64,000 nucleotides of DNA from Massilia sp. MS-15 (GCF_020176695.1 NZ_JAIWIA010000034.1:1-64000); one strand, 5' to 3'. Counted from the first letter of the stretch, positions 11,762 to 21,069 are shown. Notes: generated by a model not told the origin, from the letters alone. Numbers and translations are program-made.

Positions 11762-12634
11762 TCAGGCACGCAGGCGCGCCAGCACACCGTCCAGGATATC
11801 GAGGTCGGCAAAGTCGATGATCAGCTGCCCCTTGCCCTTCGCCCCCATCTTGAACATCACCGGGGTGGCAAGCTTGTCCGACAGTTCTTCCTCGAGGCGC
11901 ACGATGTCGCCCGGCTTTTCCCTGGCCCGGGCCGGCGTTGCCGGGCTCGCCTGCTCCTCGAGGGCGCGCGCGACCAGCTTCTCGGTCTCGCGTACCGACA
12001 GGCGCTTGGCGATCACCTGGGTGGCCAGGGTGATCTGGTGCGCGCTGTCCACCGCCAACAGGGCGCGCGCATGGCCCATGTCGATGTCGCCGGCCATCAG
12101 CATGGTCTGCACCGGCTGGGCCAGGTTTATCAGGCGCAAGAGGTTCGATACCGCGCTGCGCGAACGCCCGACGGCGCTTGCTGCCTGCTCGTGGGTGAAC
12201 TGGAAATCGTTGATCAGGCGCTGGATGCCTTGCGCCTCTTCCAGCGGATTCAGGTCTTCGCGCTGGATGTTCTCGATCAGGGCCATGGCCGCGGCGGACT
12301 GGTCGTCGACTTCGCGCACCAGGACCGGGATCTCGTCCAGGCCGGCCATCTGGGCGGCGCGGAAGCGGCGCTCGCCGGCGATGATTTCATACGGTACCGG
12401 GGCGCCCTCCTGCAGCGGACGTACCAGCACCGGCTGCATGATGCCCTGGTTCTTGATCGAGGCGGCCAGTTCGCTCAGCGAGGTTTCATCCATGCGGGTG
12501 CGCGGCTGGTACTTGCCGGCCTGGACCTGGTCGATCTTGAGGGTCGAGGGCGCCTTCGCCGGCGCCGGCTGGCTATCACCGCCGAGCAGTGCGTCGAGGC
12601 CGCGTCCGAGGCCTTTCAATTTTTTCGTTGCCAT
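11762..12634 (-). CDS. parB: Chromosome partitioning protein ParB
   Basis: 290 aa, normal for chromosomal ParB. It binds parS, spreads as a CTP-dependent sliding clamp and works with ParA to segregate origins. The N-terminal basic tail GLGRGLDALLGG (ParA contact) is followed by the clamp domain with GERRFRAAQ and NIQREDLNPLEEA near 95-125, a helix-turn-helix (SAVGRSRSAVSNLLRLI near 140-160), and a C-terminal dimerisation domain. It lies 31 bp after parA. Two parS sites occur at 16226 and 16273, upstream of mnmG. Confidence 0.97.
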   Translation of the reverse strand: MATKKLKGLGRGLDALLGGDSQPAPAKAPSTLKIDQVQAGKYQPRTRMDETSLSELAASIKNQGIMQPVLVRPLQEGAPVPYEIIAGERRFRAAQMAGLDEIPVLVREVDDQSAAAMALIENIQREDLNPLEEAQGIQRLINDFQFTHEQAASAVGRSRSAVSNLLRLINLAQPVQTMLMAGDIDMGHARALLAVDSAHQITLATQVIAKRLSVRETEKLVARALEEQASPATPARAREKPGDIVRLEEELSDKLATPVMFKMGAKGKGQLIIDFADLDILDGVLARLRA

Positions 12635-12665
12635 TCTAAGTCAGCTTTCCGTGCTAGTTTTGTAA

Positions 12666-13436
12666 TCACATCGTCTTGATGCGCTCGACCATTTCCGCGC
12701 CGAAGGCGATGTACGCCTGCGCGCCCTTCGAGGACGGATCGAATACCACGCCCGGCATGCCATACGAGGGCGCCTCGGCCAGGCGCACGTTGCGCGGGAT
12801 GATGGTCTTGAAGACCTTGTCGCCGAAGTGCTGCTCGAGCTGGCCCGATACCTGCTGCGACAGCGTCATGCGCGGGTCGAACATCACGCGCAGCAGGCCG
12901 ATGATGCGCAAGTCGGTGTTCAGGTTGGCGTGCACCTTCTTGATCGTGTTGACCAGGTCGGACAGGCCTTCGAGCGCGTAGTACTCGCACTGCATCGGGA
13001 TGATCACGCCGTGCGCCGCGCACAGGCCGTTCAGTGTCAGCAGCGACAGTGCCGGCGGGCAGTCGACCAGGATGAAGTCGTAGTCCTTCGCCACCGCGCC
13101 CAGCGCGTCCTTCAGGCGGCGCTCGCGGTTTTCCAGTGCCACCATCTCGACTTCGGCGCCGGCCAGCTCGCGGTTGGCCGGCAGCACGTCGAAACGCCCT
13201 GACTCGGAGCGCACGCGCGCGCCGGCGACGTCGAGCTCGCCCAGCAGCACCTGGTAGATCGAGCCTTCGAGCGCCGCCTTGTTGATGCCCGCCCCCATCG
13301 TGGCATTGCCCTGCGGGTCGAGGTCGACCAGCAGCACGCGCTGCTCGAGCTTGGCCAGCCCCGCCGCCAGGTTGACGGACGTGGTGGTCTTGCCGACGCC
13401 ACCCTTCTGGTTCGCTACGCAAAAAATCTTCGCCAT
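12666..13436 (-). CDS. parA: Chromosome partitioning ATPase ParA
   Basis: 256 aa. A MinD/ParA-type ATPase with the deviant Walker A box KGGVGKTTT near residue 11, the A' strand (VDLDPQGNAT) and the Walker B region LVDCPPALSLL near 120. ATP-bound ParA binds nucleoid DNA nonspecifically and pulls ParB-parS complexes apart. No N-terminal DNA-binding extension is present, so it is a chromosomal (Soj-type) ParA and not a plasmid type Ia. It follows rsmG after a 117-bp gap with palindromes. Confidence 0.97.
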   Translation of the reverse strand: MAKIFCVANQKGGVGKTTTSVNLAAGLAKLEQRVLLVDLDPQGNATMGAGINKAALEGSIYQVLLGELDVAGARVRSESGRFDVLPANRELAGAEVEMVALENRERRLKDALGAVAKDYDFILVDCPPALSLLTLNGLCAAHGVIIPMQCEYYALEGLSDLVNTIKKVHANLNTDLRIIGLLRVMFDPRMTLSQQVSGQLEQHFGDKVFKTIIPRNVRLAEAPSYGMPGVVFDPSSKGAQAYIAFGAEMVERIKTM

Positions 13437-13483
13437 CTGTTCTTTATCCGCGGTTCTATTAAAGGAGATCGCAACAAGGCAAC

Positions 13484-13550
13484 ATACCGTTCATATCATA
13501 CAAACCATTTTAACAATTTATATTGTATGAACGGTATAAACTGTTTATAC
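13484..13550. promoter_or_regulatory. Nested palindromes upstream of parAB
   Basis: The AT-rich rsmG-parA spacer contains the 12-bp inverted repeat ATACCGTTCATA (13484-13495) with TATGAACGGTAT (13526-13537), and an overlapping perfect 17-bp palindrome GTATAAACTGTTTATAC (13534-13550). They sit 48-114 bp before the parA start, where a promoter or operator would act. No convincing -35/-10 pair was found. Operator function is inference. Confidence 0.5.
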
Positions 13551-13553
13551 GGT

Positions 13554-14210
13554 TTATTCTGTTTGGTTCGATCTCTCGACGAACACCAGGTGGCGTTCCG
13601 CCCCGAGCCTCGGCACCTGCAGCGCCTGCAGGCCTGTCACTTTCCATGCTGCCGGTACCCGCTCCTGCTCTTCTGCCGGCGCCGTGCCTTTTAGCGCGAT
13701 GAATCTGCCGCCTTCCTGCAGCAGGTGCCCTGACCACTCCAGGAAATCCGACAAATCGGCAAATGCGCGCGAGGTAATCACGTCGAATTTGTCGCTCACC
13801 TCAAGGTCTTGCACTTTCATCGTGTGCACGGTGACATTGACCAGCTCCAGCTCCGCCTTCACCTGTTTCAGGAAGGCGGTTTTCTTGTGGACCGTGTCGA
13901 TCATCGCCACTTTCATGTCGGGGCGGCAGATCGCCAGCACGACGCCGGGCAAGCCGCCGCCTGCCCCGACGTCCAGCACATTGCGTGCGCCCGCAAAGGC
14001 CGGCACCGCTGCCAGCGAATCGAGCAGGTGATGGGTCACCATTTGCATCGGGTCGCGCAGCGACGTCAGGTTATAGACGCTGTTCCACTTGTTCATCAGC
14101 GCCAGGTAATCGAGCAGTTGTTCCTGCTGCGCTGCCGATACGTCGAGCTGCATGTCCTTGATACCATCAGCGAGTACCTGCGCCAGGGCGGCGCGGTCGA
14201 AGTATTTCAT
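13554..14210 (-). CDS. rsmG: 16S rRNA (guanine-527 N7)-methyltransferase RsmG
   Basis: 218 aa, usual length. An SAM-dependent Rossmann methyltransferase of the GidB family that makes m7G527 in 16S rRNA. The SAM-binding glycine loop is [16 protein letters not shown] near residue 80; the region [16 protein letters not shown] matches the family active-site face. The start overlaps the mnmG stop (ATGA), so translation is coupled. The mnmG-rsmG-parA-parB order is the classic origin-proximal cluster. Confidence 0.97.
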   Translation of the reverse strand: MKYFDRAALAQVLADGIKDMQLDVSAAQQEQLLDYLALMNKWNSVYNLTSLRDPMQMVTHHLLDSLAAVPAFAGARNVLDVGAGGGLPGVVLAICRPDMKVAMIDTVHKKTAFLKQVKAELELVNVTVHTMKVQDLEVSDKFDVITSRAFADLSDFLEWSGHLLQEGGRFIALKGTAPAEEQERVPAAWKVTGLQALQVPRLGAERHLVFVERSNQTE

Positions 14211-16138
14211 TCGGCCCCCTCCACTGCCGCGTTGCTGAAGCCCCTGGCGCCGCGCTTTTTCAGGTGTACCAGCAGCAGCGAGATCGCCGCCGGGGTGACA
14301 CCAGAAATGCGCGAAGCCTGGCCCAGGGTTTCCGGACGCTGCTTGTCCAGCTTCTGGCGCACCTCGAACGACAGCGCCTGGATCTCCAGGTAGTTCAGGT
14401 TTTCCGGCAGCTTGAGGTTCTCGTAATGGTCGTGACGCTCGACTTCGCGTGCCTGGCGGTCGATGTAGCCGGCATACTTCAGCTGGATCTCGATCTGCTC
14501 TTTTACCGCCGGGTCTTCCACCCCGGGGCCGGCCAGGGGCTGGCCTTCGACCCCGGCCATGCTCATCAGCGTGTCGTACTGCACGCCGGGCCGGCGCAGC
14601 AGGTCGGCCAGGTTGTATTCGCGCTCGATCGCCTGCCCCACCACGCGCTCGGATTCAGCGGCGGCCAGGATGCGCGGATTAACCCAGGTCGAGCGCAGGC
14701 GCTCAAGCTCCCGCGCGACGGATTCACGCTTGGTTTCGAAGGCGGCCCATTGGGCATCGCCGACGATACCCAGCTTGCGGCCGATCTCGGTCAGGCGCAT
14801 GTCGGCATTGTCTTCGCGCAGCGACAGGCGATACTCGGCACGGCTGGTAAACATGCGGTAGGGCTCGGCCACACCTTGCGTGGTCAGGTCGTCGACCAGC
14901 ACGCCGAGGTAGGCTTCCGATCGGCCCGGTGTCCAGGCTTCCTTGCCCTGCGTTTGCAGTGCCGCGTTCAGGCCAGCCAGCAAGCCTTGCGCGGCCGCTT
15001 CTTCATAGCCGGTGGTGCCGTTGATCTGGCCGGCAAAGAACAGGCCCTTGATCTCCCGCGTCTCCAGCGAAGCCTTCAGGCCGCGCGGATCGTAGTAGTC
15101 GTATTCGATCGCATAGCCCGGGCGCAGGATGAAAGCACTTTCCATGCCGCGCATCGAGCGCACCAGTTCCAGCTGCACGTCGAACGGCAGGCTGGTCGAG
15201 ATCCCGTTCGGGTAGAACTCGTTGGTGCTCAAGCCTTCCGGTTCCAGGAAGATCTGGTGCGACTCTTTCGAAGCGAAACGATGGATCTTGTCTTCGATCG
15301 AAGGGCAGTAGCGCGGCCCCACGCCTTCGATCACGCCGGTGTACATCGGGCTGCGATCGAGCCCGTTGCGGATGATCTCGTGGGTCCTCTCGTTGGTGTG
15401 CGTGACCCAGCACGGCACCTGGCGCGGGTGCATGGCGGCGTTGCCCATCACCGAGAATACCGGCACCGGATCGAGGTCGCCCGGCTGCTCGGACAGGACA
15501 GAAAAATCGATGCTGCGGCCGTCGATGCGCGGCGGCGTGCCGGTCTTCAGGCGGCCCTGCGGCAGCTTGAGTTCCTTCAGGCGGCTCGACAGCGACACTG
15601 CGGGCGGATCACCGGCGCGGCCGCCCGAGTAGTTCTGCAGGCCGACGTGGATCTTCCCGTCCAGGAATGTGCCGGCAGTGAGCACCACGGCACGGGCACG
15701 GAACTTCAGCCCGACCTGGGTAACGGCGCCGACCACACGCTCGCCTTCCAGCATCAGGTCTTCCACGGCCTGCTGGAACAGCCACAGGTTCGGCTGGTTT
15801 TCCAGGCGCGAACGAATCGCTTGTTTGTACAGGATGCGATCGGCCTGCGCGCGGGTGGCGCGCACGGCCGGGCCCTTGGAGGAATTCAGGATACGGAACT
15901 GGATACCCGACTCGTCGGTGGCGATCGCCATGGCGCCGCCAAGCGCGTCGACTTCCTTGACAAGGTGGCCCTTGCCGATGCCGCCAATCGAAGGATTGCA
16001 CGACATGGCGCCAAGGGTTTCGATGTTGTGGGTCAGCAGCAGGGTCTTTTGACCGGTGCGAGCAGACGCGAGCGCGGCCTCGGTACCGGCATGGCCGCCG
16101 CCGACGACGATGACGTCGAATTCAGTAGGAAATAGCAT
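14207..16138 (-). CDS. mnmG: tRNA uridine-34 5-carboxymethylaminomethyl modification enzyme MnmG
   Basis: 643 aa, slightly longer than the 629-aa E. coli GidA. An FAD protein that with MnmE installs the cmnm5 group at U34 of tRNAs. The N-terminal FAD box is [19 protein letters not shown]; the family signature [20 protein letters not shown] follows near residue 50, with a second signature [17 protein letters not shown] near 375. The C-terminal helical domain for MnmE/tRNA binding is complete. Two parS sites and a terminator lie directly upstream. Confidence 0.98.
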   Translation of the reverse strand: MLFPTEFDVIVVGGGHAGTEAALASARTGQKTLLLTHNIETLGAMSCNPSIGGIGKGHLVKEVDALGGAMAIATDESGIQFRILNSSKGPAVRATRAQADRILYKQAIRSRLENQPNLWLFQQAVEDLMLEGERVVGAVTQVGLKFRARAVVLTAGTFLDGKIHVGLQNYSGGRAGDPPAVSLSSRLKELKLPQGRLKTGTPPRIDGRSIDFSVLSEQPGDLDPVPVFSVMGNAAMHPRQVPCWVTHTNERTHEIIRNGLDRSPMYTGVIEGVGPRYCPSIEDKIHRFASKESHQIFLEPEGLSTNEFYPNGISTSLPFDVQLELVRSMRGMESAFILRPGYAIEYDYYDPRGLKASLETREIKGLFFAGQINGTTGYEEAAAQGLLAGLNAALQTQGKEAWTPGRSEAYLGVLVDDLTTQGVAEPYRMFTSRAEYRLSLREDNADMRLTEIGRKLGIVGDAQWAAFETKRESVARELERLRSTWVNPRILAAAESERVVGQAIEREYNLADLLRRPGVQYDTLMSMAGVEGQPLAGPGVEDPAVKEQIEIQLKYAGYIDRQAREVERHDHYENLKLPENLNYLEIQALSFEVRQKLDKQRPETLGQASRISGVTPAAISLLLVHLKKRGARGFSNAAVEGAE

Positions 16139-16225
16139 GATGGAGAGTGAGGCGAGGAGACTAATGCGCGATTATAGATTCTTTTTTCTTGTGGAAGTTT
16201 TTGGCGGCCTGAAAACGACAGATTT

Positions 16226-16241
16226 TGTTTCACGTGGAACA
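16226..16241 (+). other. parS site 1
   Basis: TGTTTCACGTGGAACA differs by one base from the canonical 16-bp parS palindrome TGTTTCACGTGAAACA. It lies 88 bp upstream of mnmG and overlaps the A-run of the terminator beside it. ParB binding follows from the close consensus match and the parAB genes 3-4 kb away. Confidence 0.93.
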
Positions 16242-16269
16242 AAACAAAAAAGCCGGGCGTGCCCGGCTT
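16241..16269 (-). terminator. Rho-independent terminator between the two parS sites
   Basis: Stem AGCCGGGC/GCCCGGCT (16251-16258 with 16261-16268), followed on the minus strand by a U-rich tract (A-run 16241-16250). It ends the transcript of the TSUP transporter gene before mnmG and fits exactly between the parS sites. Confidence 0.85.
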
Positions 16270-16272
16270 GTC

Positions 16273-16288
16273 TGTTTCACGTGGAACA
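16273..16288 (+). other. parS site 2
   Basis: Same 16-mer (TGTTTCACGTGGAACA) and same orientation as site 1, 47 bp away centre to centre. It ends one base before the stop codon of the TSUP gene. Two identical sites in 63 bp rule out chance. Confidence 0.93.
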
Positions 16289-16289
16289 A

Positions 16290-17060
16290 TCACCAGCCAA
16301 TCTTGCTAAAGGCATCGTAGGCAGTTTTCAGGATCAAGCCGGATACGACCATCAGAAACAGCTTGCGCACGAAACCGCTGCCGTGCTTCAACGCCAGGCG
16401 GGTGCCGATCAGCGAACCGGCAACCTGGCAGCAGGCCATCATCAAACCCAGTTGCCACAACAGGTGCCCGCTGTAACCGAACCAGAGCAAGGCCGAAAAG
16501 TTGCAGGCAACATTGACAATCTTCGCCGCCGCCGACGCGCTCAGGAAATCGAAGCCGAAAAAGCGCACGAACAGGAAGATCAGGAAGCTGCCGGTGCCGG
16601 GCCCAAAAAAGCCGTCATAGAAACCGATCGCGGCGCCAATGCCGATGGCCCAGTAGCGCTCGGCGAGTCCGCTATGCACCGGCGCGTGGATAGCGCCGAG
16701 GTCTTTTTTCCTGAAGGTGTACACGGCGACGGCAACCAGGATGACCGGCAGCAGCGTACGTACGAAATCGGCCGGGACCCGCGTCACGGTCCAGGCTCCG
16801 GCAAAGGAGAGGGCGAAGGCGGCCAGCGCCGCCGGTGCCGCGGTACTCCACGCCACCCTCACCCGGCGCGCGTAGTTCACGGCAGCAGCGCTGGTGCCGA
16901 AGATACTCGCAAACTTGTTGGTCCCCAGCAGGGTGGCCGGAACTTCTTTTGGAAGCACGGAAAAAATCGCCGGGATCTGGATCAGGCCACCGCCGCCGAC
17001 GACGGCATCGACCAGGCCGGCGGTAAAGGCAGCAACGCCGAGCCAAGCAAAATCAATCAT
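16290..17060 (-). CDS. TSUP (TauE/SafE) family membrane transporter
   Basis: 256 aa with about eight hydrophobic segments, the normal size of the family. These proteins move sulfonates, sulfite, sulfur-containing organic anions or similar anions across the inner membrane. The two halves show the internal TSUP repeat: GLVDAVVGGGGLIQIPA near residue 15 and GFYDGFFGPGTGSFLIFLFV near 150. No sulfur-metabolism gene adjoins it, so the substrate is open. The gene ends beside parS site 2 and its terminator. Confidence 0.9.
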   Translation of the reverse strand: MIDFAWLGVAAFTAGLVDAVVGGGGLIQIPAIFSVLPKEVPATLLGTNKFASIFGTSAAAVNYARRVRVAWSTAAPAALAAFALSFAGAWTVTRVPADFVRTLLPVILVAVAVYTFRKKDLGAIHAPVHSGLAERYWAIGIGAAIGFYDGFFGPGTGSFLIFLFVRFFGFDFLSASAAAKIVNVACNFSALLWFGYSGHLLWQLGLMMACCQVAGSLIGTRLALKHGSGFVRKLFLMVVSGLILKTAYDAFSKIGW

Positions 17061-17175
17061 GGAACAGAAGGAAGGAATGCGGAGGCCGCATTGTACGGCA
17101 GCCGCTTCCTTCAGGCATCAACGCTGCAAACCGGCCAGCAGGCATATTGTTGCGCCGCAGCACAGTGCTGCAAGC

Positions 17176-17997
17176 TCATGCTGGACGCAAGAAGTCCAGC
17201 AGCAGGGCATTGAGGGGCTCGGTCGCCGACAACTGCATCCAGTGCCCTGCTCCGCTGAGCCGCTCGTAACGGAAACCAGCGCGGCAGTGATGGACCGAAT
17301 CGAGCATCTGCTTCTCGCCCAGCGCCGGGTCGCGGTCGCTCCACACGCCCATCACCGGTACCTCGACCGGGCGCCAGTGATGCGGCCGGCCCAGCTTGAT
17401 GTTGGCACGGTAGTAGTTCAGCGCCGCCGTCAGGCGCCCCTCCGGCTCGAGCGCCTCGCGCCACAGCGCAAGCTGATCCGGACGGCGCGTCATCTGGCGC
17501 AGGAAGAACCAGTCGTTGGCACGGATCGCATGCTCGGCCACCACCGGCATCAAGAAACCCAGGATGTACCAGAACCGCATCTGCTGGGTGAGGCCGGCAT
17601 TGGCGATCGCCGCCGGGTGTCCGGTGGACAGCGCGACGAACCGTTCGAAGCGCTGCGGCGCATCCATGCACAGCTGCCAGCCGACCAGGCCACCCCAGTC
17701 GTGGCCAACCAGCGCGGCCTTCTCCAGACCGAGTTTGTCCATCAGGCCCAGGATGTCGGCACACAGGAACTCGATGGCATAAGCGGCGATCGCGGGCGGG
17801 GCATCGGTCTTGCCGTAGCCGCGCATGTCCGGGGCAATGACCCGGAACCCCTGCGCGGCCAGCGCCGGAATCTGGTGGCGCCAGATGGCGTGGGTGTCGG
17901 GAAAGCCATGCATCAGGATCACCGCTGGACCGCTGCCCGCGCAGACGACATGCTGGCGCAAACCGTGTACGTCGATGTAATGGGATTCCAGTTTCAT
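17176..17997 (-). CDS. Alpha/beta hydrolase, epoxide-hydrolase-like
   Basis: 273 aa from the ATG at 17997, which has GGAG 5 nt upstream; the frame continues further upstream without a better start. The oxyanion motif HGFPDTHAIW near residue 30, the nucleophile elbow GHDWGG near 100 (Asp nucleophile) and the catalytic His in SGAGHW near 250 are those of soluble epoxide hydrolases and haloacetate/haloalkane dehalogenases. The cap domain (about 130-200) is rich in Trp and Phe. Epoxide hydrolase is the likeliest function; the dehalogenase alternative cannot be excluded. Confidence 0.85.
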   Translation of the reverse strand: MKLESHYIDVHGLRQHVVCAGSGPAVILMHGFPDTHAIWRHQIPALAAQGFRVIAPDMRGYGKTDAPPAIAAYAIEFLCADILGLMDKLGLEKAALVGHDWGGLVGWQLCMDAPQRFERFVALSTGHPAAIANAGLTQQMRFWYILGFLMPVVAEHAIRANDWFFLRQMTRRPDQLALWREALEPEGRLTAALNYYRANIKLGRPHHWRPVEVPVMGVWSDRDPALGEKQMLDSVHHCRAGFRYERLSGAGHWMQLSATEPLNALLLDFLRPA

Positions 17998-18321
17998 GTC
18001 CGCTCCGTATGCGATACCGTGCGCCGCCCGACCTGTCGCGGCGCCAGCGGCCACGCTCGAGCAAGGCATCGAGTTTCCCTACCATACCACGGTCGAGCCG
18101 GGGAACACAGCGCATCGGGCCCAGCTCTGTTTTCGCACTGCCGAAGCTTGCCGCCAGAACCAGGGAGCCCTGCTCTACTGAGCAGTAGAATACCCGGCCC
18201 TGATCCACAAGAACGTCAGTCCTTGCCAGTTCGAAGCTCCTTGTTCACACGCCGCACACATCCCGTCATTGGCTGCCTCGACAAATTGCGCTCGCCTTCG
18301 TGACCGGGTACCTATGCGGAC
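17998..18321. other. Intergenic region without a clear gene
   Basis: 324 bp between the epoxide-hydrolase-like gene and the DUF3592 fragment. I see no convincing coding frame, promoter or terminator. A small hairpin CTGCTC-TACT-GAGCAG lies at 18170-18185. The lost N-terminal coding part of the following fragment may once have been here. Confidence 0.4.
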
Positions 18322-18663
18322 GTGCTCGCGACCACCCTGGACAAGCACGTCAAGTCAGGCGCCTGGTGTGTCCAGTTGCGTTACCGGTATATCGCCAGTC
18401 ACAAGGTGTTTACTTCCAGCAGATTTTCGCTGGATGCCGGTGCTGCCTGCTTCCGTGACAGGCAGCATGCCGATGCCATGTCGGCGCGATTCACGCTGGG
18501 GACAACAATCTGGATCCGCTACGATCCGCTCAGTCCGGAAAAGGCATTGATCCTTCCGACGGCATTGGGCGTACCCGATATCCTGATGGCCTTGTTCGCG
18601 TTGCTTGTCCTGCTCGCGGGCGCCTTTGTCCTGACAGGCAAGACGGCAAGGCGGCCTGGCTGA
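18322..18663 (+). CDS. DUF3592-like protein, probably 5'-truncated
   Basis: 113 aa from a GTG that has no Shine-Dalgarno; an in-frame TGA at 18301 blocks any earlier start. The pattern YRYIASHKVFTSSRF, then GTTIWIRYDPLSPEKALILP near residues 60-80, matches the DUF3592 core, and a C-terminal membrane helix (about 85-107) follows. DUF3592 proteins normally also have an N-terminal membrane helix, missing here. It is the only plus-strand gene left of the origin. It may be a decayed remnant; function of the family is unknown. Confidence 0.45.
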   Translation: MLATTLDKHVKSGAWCVQLRYRYIASHKVFTSSRFSLDAGAACFRDRQHADAMSARFTLGTTIWIRYDPLSPEKALILPTALGVPDILMALFALLVLLAGAFVLTGKTARRPG

Positions 18664-18694
18664 AGCTTCACGCCGGGCGCTCATCGGGCGAAAA

Positions 18695-20323
18695 TCAGAC
18701 TCCCTGCTGCGCAAGGATGTCTTGCGCCGCCTTCTCCGCGATCATGATGGTCGGCGCGTTCGTGTTTCCGGAAGTAATAAAAGGCATGATCGCGGCATCG
18801 ACCACGCGCAGCTTTGCAATGCCGCGCACCCGCAGGCGGCTGTCGACGACCGCCATTGGATCGCTTTCCCGGCCCATGCGGCAAGTCCCGACCGGATGGA
18901 AAATCGTGGTGCCGACCAGGCCTGCCGCATGCGCGAGTTCGTCCTGGTCCTGGTATTGCGTGCCCGGCATGAACTCTTCGGGACGGTACTTCGCCAGTGC
19001 CGGCGCCGCGACGATGCGGCGCGTGAGCGCCAGCGCGGCGGCGGCCGTCTTGCGGTCGGCTTCGGTACTCAGGTAGTTCGGCGTGATCCTGGGCGGCGCT
19101 CCGCTGTCGCCGGAGGCGATGCGCACTTCCCCGCGGGAGGTCGGTTGCAGATTGCACACGCTGGCCGTAAAGGCTGGAAAGCGGTGCAGCGGCTGGCCGA
19201 AGCTGTCCAACGACAGGGGCTGGACGTGGTATTGCAGGTTCGGCGCCGCCAGGTCGGGCGCAGACTTGGCGAACATGCCCAGTTGCGAGGGCGCCATCGA
19301 CATCGGACCGCTCTGGAACAGCGCATACTCGAGCCCGATCAGGGCCTTGCCGAACCAGTTGGTGGCGCGCGTGTTCAGTGTGGCCGCACCCTGGATCTTG
19401 AAAACCGTGCGCAGCTGCAGGTGGTCCTGCAGGTTGGCGCCGACGCCAGGCAGGTCCATCACCGGCGTGATGCCATGGCCCCGAAGCAGCTCCGGCGCGC
19501 CAATGCCGGACAGCTGCAGGATCTGGGGCGAACCCACGGCCCCCGCCGCCAGCAGGGTTTCACGCCGCGCGGTCGCCGTAAAGGCTTGGGCGCCGCCGGT
19601 AAAGCGGATGCCGGTGCAGACCTTGCCCCGCGCCGTCTCCTCGACCAGCAGGCGCTCGACGTGGCAGCCGGTCATGATGGTCAGGTTGGGCCGTGCCGCT
19701 GCCGGTTTCAGGAAGGCTTTCGCCGTGTTCAGGCGGATGCCGCGCCGCTGGTTGACTTCGAAATAAGCGGAGCCTTCACCAAGGCCGGCGTTCAAATCAT
19801 CGATCTTCGGGATGCCCGTCTGGAACGCCGCGTCGCGGAAAGCATCCAGGATTTTCCAGGACAGGCGCTGCTTTTCCACGCGCCACTCGCCGCCTGCACC
19901 GTGCAGTGCGCTCGCCCCGAGGTAGTGGTCTTCGCTGCGCCTGAACAGGGGCAGTACCGCATCCCAGCGCCAGGAATCGTCGCCTGTCAGCTCTGCCCAG
20001 CGGTCGTAATCGCCAGGCTGGCCACGCATGTAGATCATGCCGTTGATCGACGAACTGCCACCCAGTACCTTGCCGCGTGGGTAGATCAGGGCCCGTCCAT
20101 GCAGGCCGGGATCGGCTTCCGTACGGTATAGCCAATCGGTGCGCGGATTTCCGATGCAATGCAGGTAGCCGACCGGGATGTGGATCCACAGGTAATCGTC
20201 ACGGCCGCCCGCCTCCACCAGCAGCACCTCCACGTTCGGATCACGCGTCAACCGGTTCGCCAGCACGCAGCCGGAAGTGCCGCCGCCGACGATCAGGTAG
20301 TCGTACTCGCCGGCCGATTCCAA
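18695..20323 (-). CDS. GMC family FAD oxidoreductase (choline/alcohol dehydrogenase type)
   Basis: 542 aa. FAD binding is shown by YDYLIVGGGTSGCVLANRL at the N-terminus, then the GMC signature GKVLGGSSSINGMIYMRG near 85-105 and a second signature GAVGSPQILQLSGIG near 260. The C-terminal catalytic region has FHPVGTCRMG and the conserved HN/ N pair region SGNTNAPTIMIAEK. Such enzymes oxidise choline, long-chain or aromatic alcohols to aldehydes. The only possible start near the FAD motif is TTG at 20323, without a good ribosome site. The gene starts where the origin region begins; substrate unknown. Confidence 0.9.
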   Translation of the reverse strand: MESAGEYDYLIVGGGTSGCVLANRLTRDPNVEVLLVEAGGRDDYLWIHIPVGYLHCIGNPRTDWLYRTEADPGLHGRALIYPRGKVLGGSSSINGMIYMRGQPGDYDRWAELTGDDSWRWDAVLPLFRRSEDHYLGASALHGAGGEWRVEKQRLSWKILDAFRDAAFQTGIPKIDDLNAGLGEGSAYFEVNQRRGIRLNTAKAFLKPAAARPNLTIMTGCHVERLLVEETARGKVCTGIRFTGGAQAFTATARRETLLAAGAVGSPQILQLSGIGAPELLRGHGITPVMDLPGVGANLQDHLQLRTVFKIQGAATLNTRATNWFGKALIGLEYALFQSGPMSMAPSQLGMFAKSAPDLAAPNLQYHVQPLSLDSFGQPLHRFPAFTASVCNLQPTSRGEVRIASGDSGAPPRITPNYLSTEADRKTAAAALALTRRIVAAPALAKYRPEEFMPGTQYQDQDELAHAAGLVGTTIFHPVGTCRMGRESDPMAVVDSRLRVRGIAKLRVVDAAIMPFITSGNTNAPTIMIAEKAAQDILAQQGV

Positions 20324-20473
20324 GGCTAGTGTTCTCGCGTCACAGCAAGCTCCCCACGGGCTGGCCCACCCGGCATGACGTGTCGAAACAGCGCGTCGAG
20401 ATCCATCCGGCCTCCGTGTCCCATTCGTTGAAACAGAGCTTACCAGAACGTGGACGGAAGTCCAGAGGCCATC

Positions 20474-20499
20474 TGTGGATAAGCCTCTTGATATCCACA
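20474..20499. other. DnaA-box pair A1
   Basis: TGTGGATAA (20474-20482, perfect, minus orientation), 8-bp spacer, ATATCCACA (20491-20499, one mismatch, plus orientation). First pair of origin module A. Confidence 0.85.
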
Positions 20500-20615
20500 G
20501 GTGTGTTTTGTGCAGAACCGTGGTGTTTTGGCGCCTTCAACATCTTGTCCAGTTTACGGGCTGCCTTCATGCGCCAGTGATGCACTGCCTTATGCATCAG
20601 CTAAGTGAATGATTT

Positions 20616-20641
20616 ATTGGAACTTCATCACCTTGTCCACA
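20616..20641. other. DnaA-box pair A2 (left half degenerate)
   Basis: TTGTCCACA at 20633-20641 differs by one base from the consensus. The expected partner at 20616-20624 is ATTGGAACT, largely decayed. The position, 142 bp after pair A1, matches the other modules. Confidence 0.65.
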
Positions 20642-20662
20642 AGCTGGGGCAGTCGTTAACCA

Positions 20663-20674
20663 CTACTACTATTC
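20663..20674 (+). other. DnaA-trios of module A
   Basis: CTA CTA CTA TTC, read on the plus strand, to the right of box 20633-20641 after a 21-bp spacer. The complement gives the 3'-GAT-5' triplets bound by DnaA on single-stranded DNA. The AT-rich run 20705-20725 just downstream is the best melting candidate in the region. Confidence 0.65.
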
Positions 20675-20874
20675 TTGTATACAGACTTTGCTTGTAAACC
20701 TCGGAAAAAATTTTCAATTATTTTTGCGCCTGCCGTCAATGGACTTATCCAGGCAACAAAGTCCCACAGAACATTCTCGCTAGCTGCGGTCCTGGCCACA
20801 GCGCTTCCTGCAAGCGGGTTTCTGCATTGCTGCGCGTGCCGGCCTGCAAAACAGCTCGCTTCACATCCTTCCAC

Positions 20875-20900
20875 TGTGGAAAACTGCTGGGATATCCACA
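20875..20900. other. DnaA-box pair B1
   Basis: TGTGGAAAA (20875-20883) and ATATCCACA (20892-20900), one mismatch each, 8-bp spacer, same inverted arrangement as A1. Confidence 0.8.
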
Positions 20901-21015
20901 GGATCGAATGTGTAGAACAGCCTGACCAAGCTGCCAGCAGGATTCTGTTCACGTTTCGTCCAGTTCGAACACAAGCCTTGTCCAGTTGCTTGACGCGACC
21001 GTAAACCATTGAGCA

Positions 21016-21041
21016 TGTGGAGAAAAGTCTTGTTATCCACA
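21016..21041. other. DnaA-box pair B2
   Basis: TGTGGAGAA (21016-21024, one mismatch) and TTATCCACA (21033-21041, perfect), 8-bp spacer. The perfect box faces the trios of module B. Confidence 0.87.
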
Positions 21042-21054
21042 GCATGGCGCGCGT

Positions 21055-21069
21055 TTACTATTACTACCA
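21055..21069 (+). other. DnaA-trios of module B
   Basis: TTA CTA TTA CTA CCA begins 13 bp after the perfect box 21033-21041; the 13-bp spacer is GC-rich (GCATGGCGCGCGT). The order box, GC-rich spacer, trios is the textbook layout of the basal unwinding system. Confidence 0.78.

Noticed and set aside
17111-18208. A 365-codon minus-strand frame overlapping the epoxide-hydrolase-like gene
   Set aside because: Alternative frame of the same gene with Arg/Ala-rich composition and no motif.
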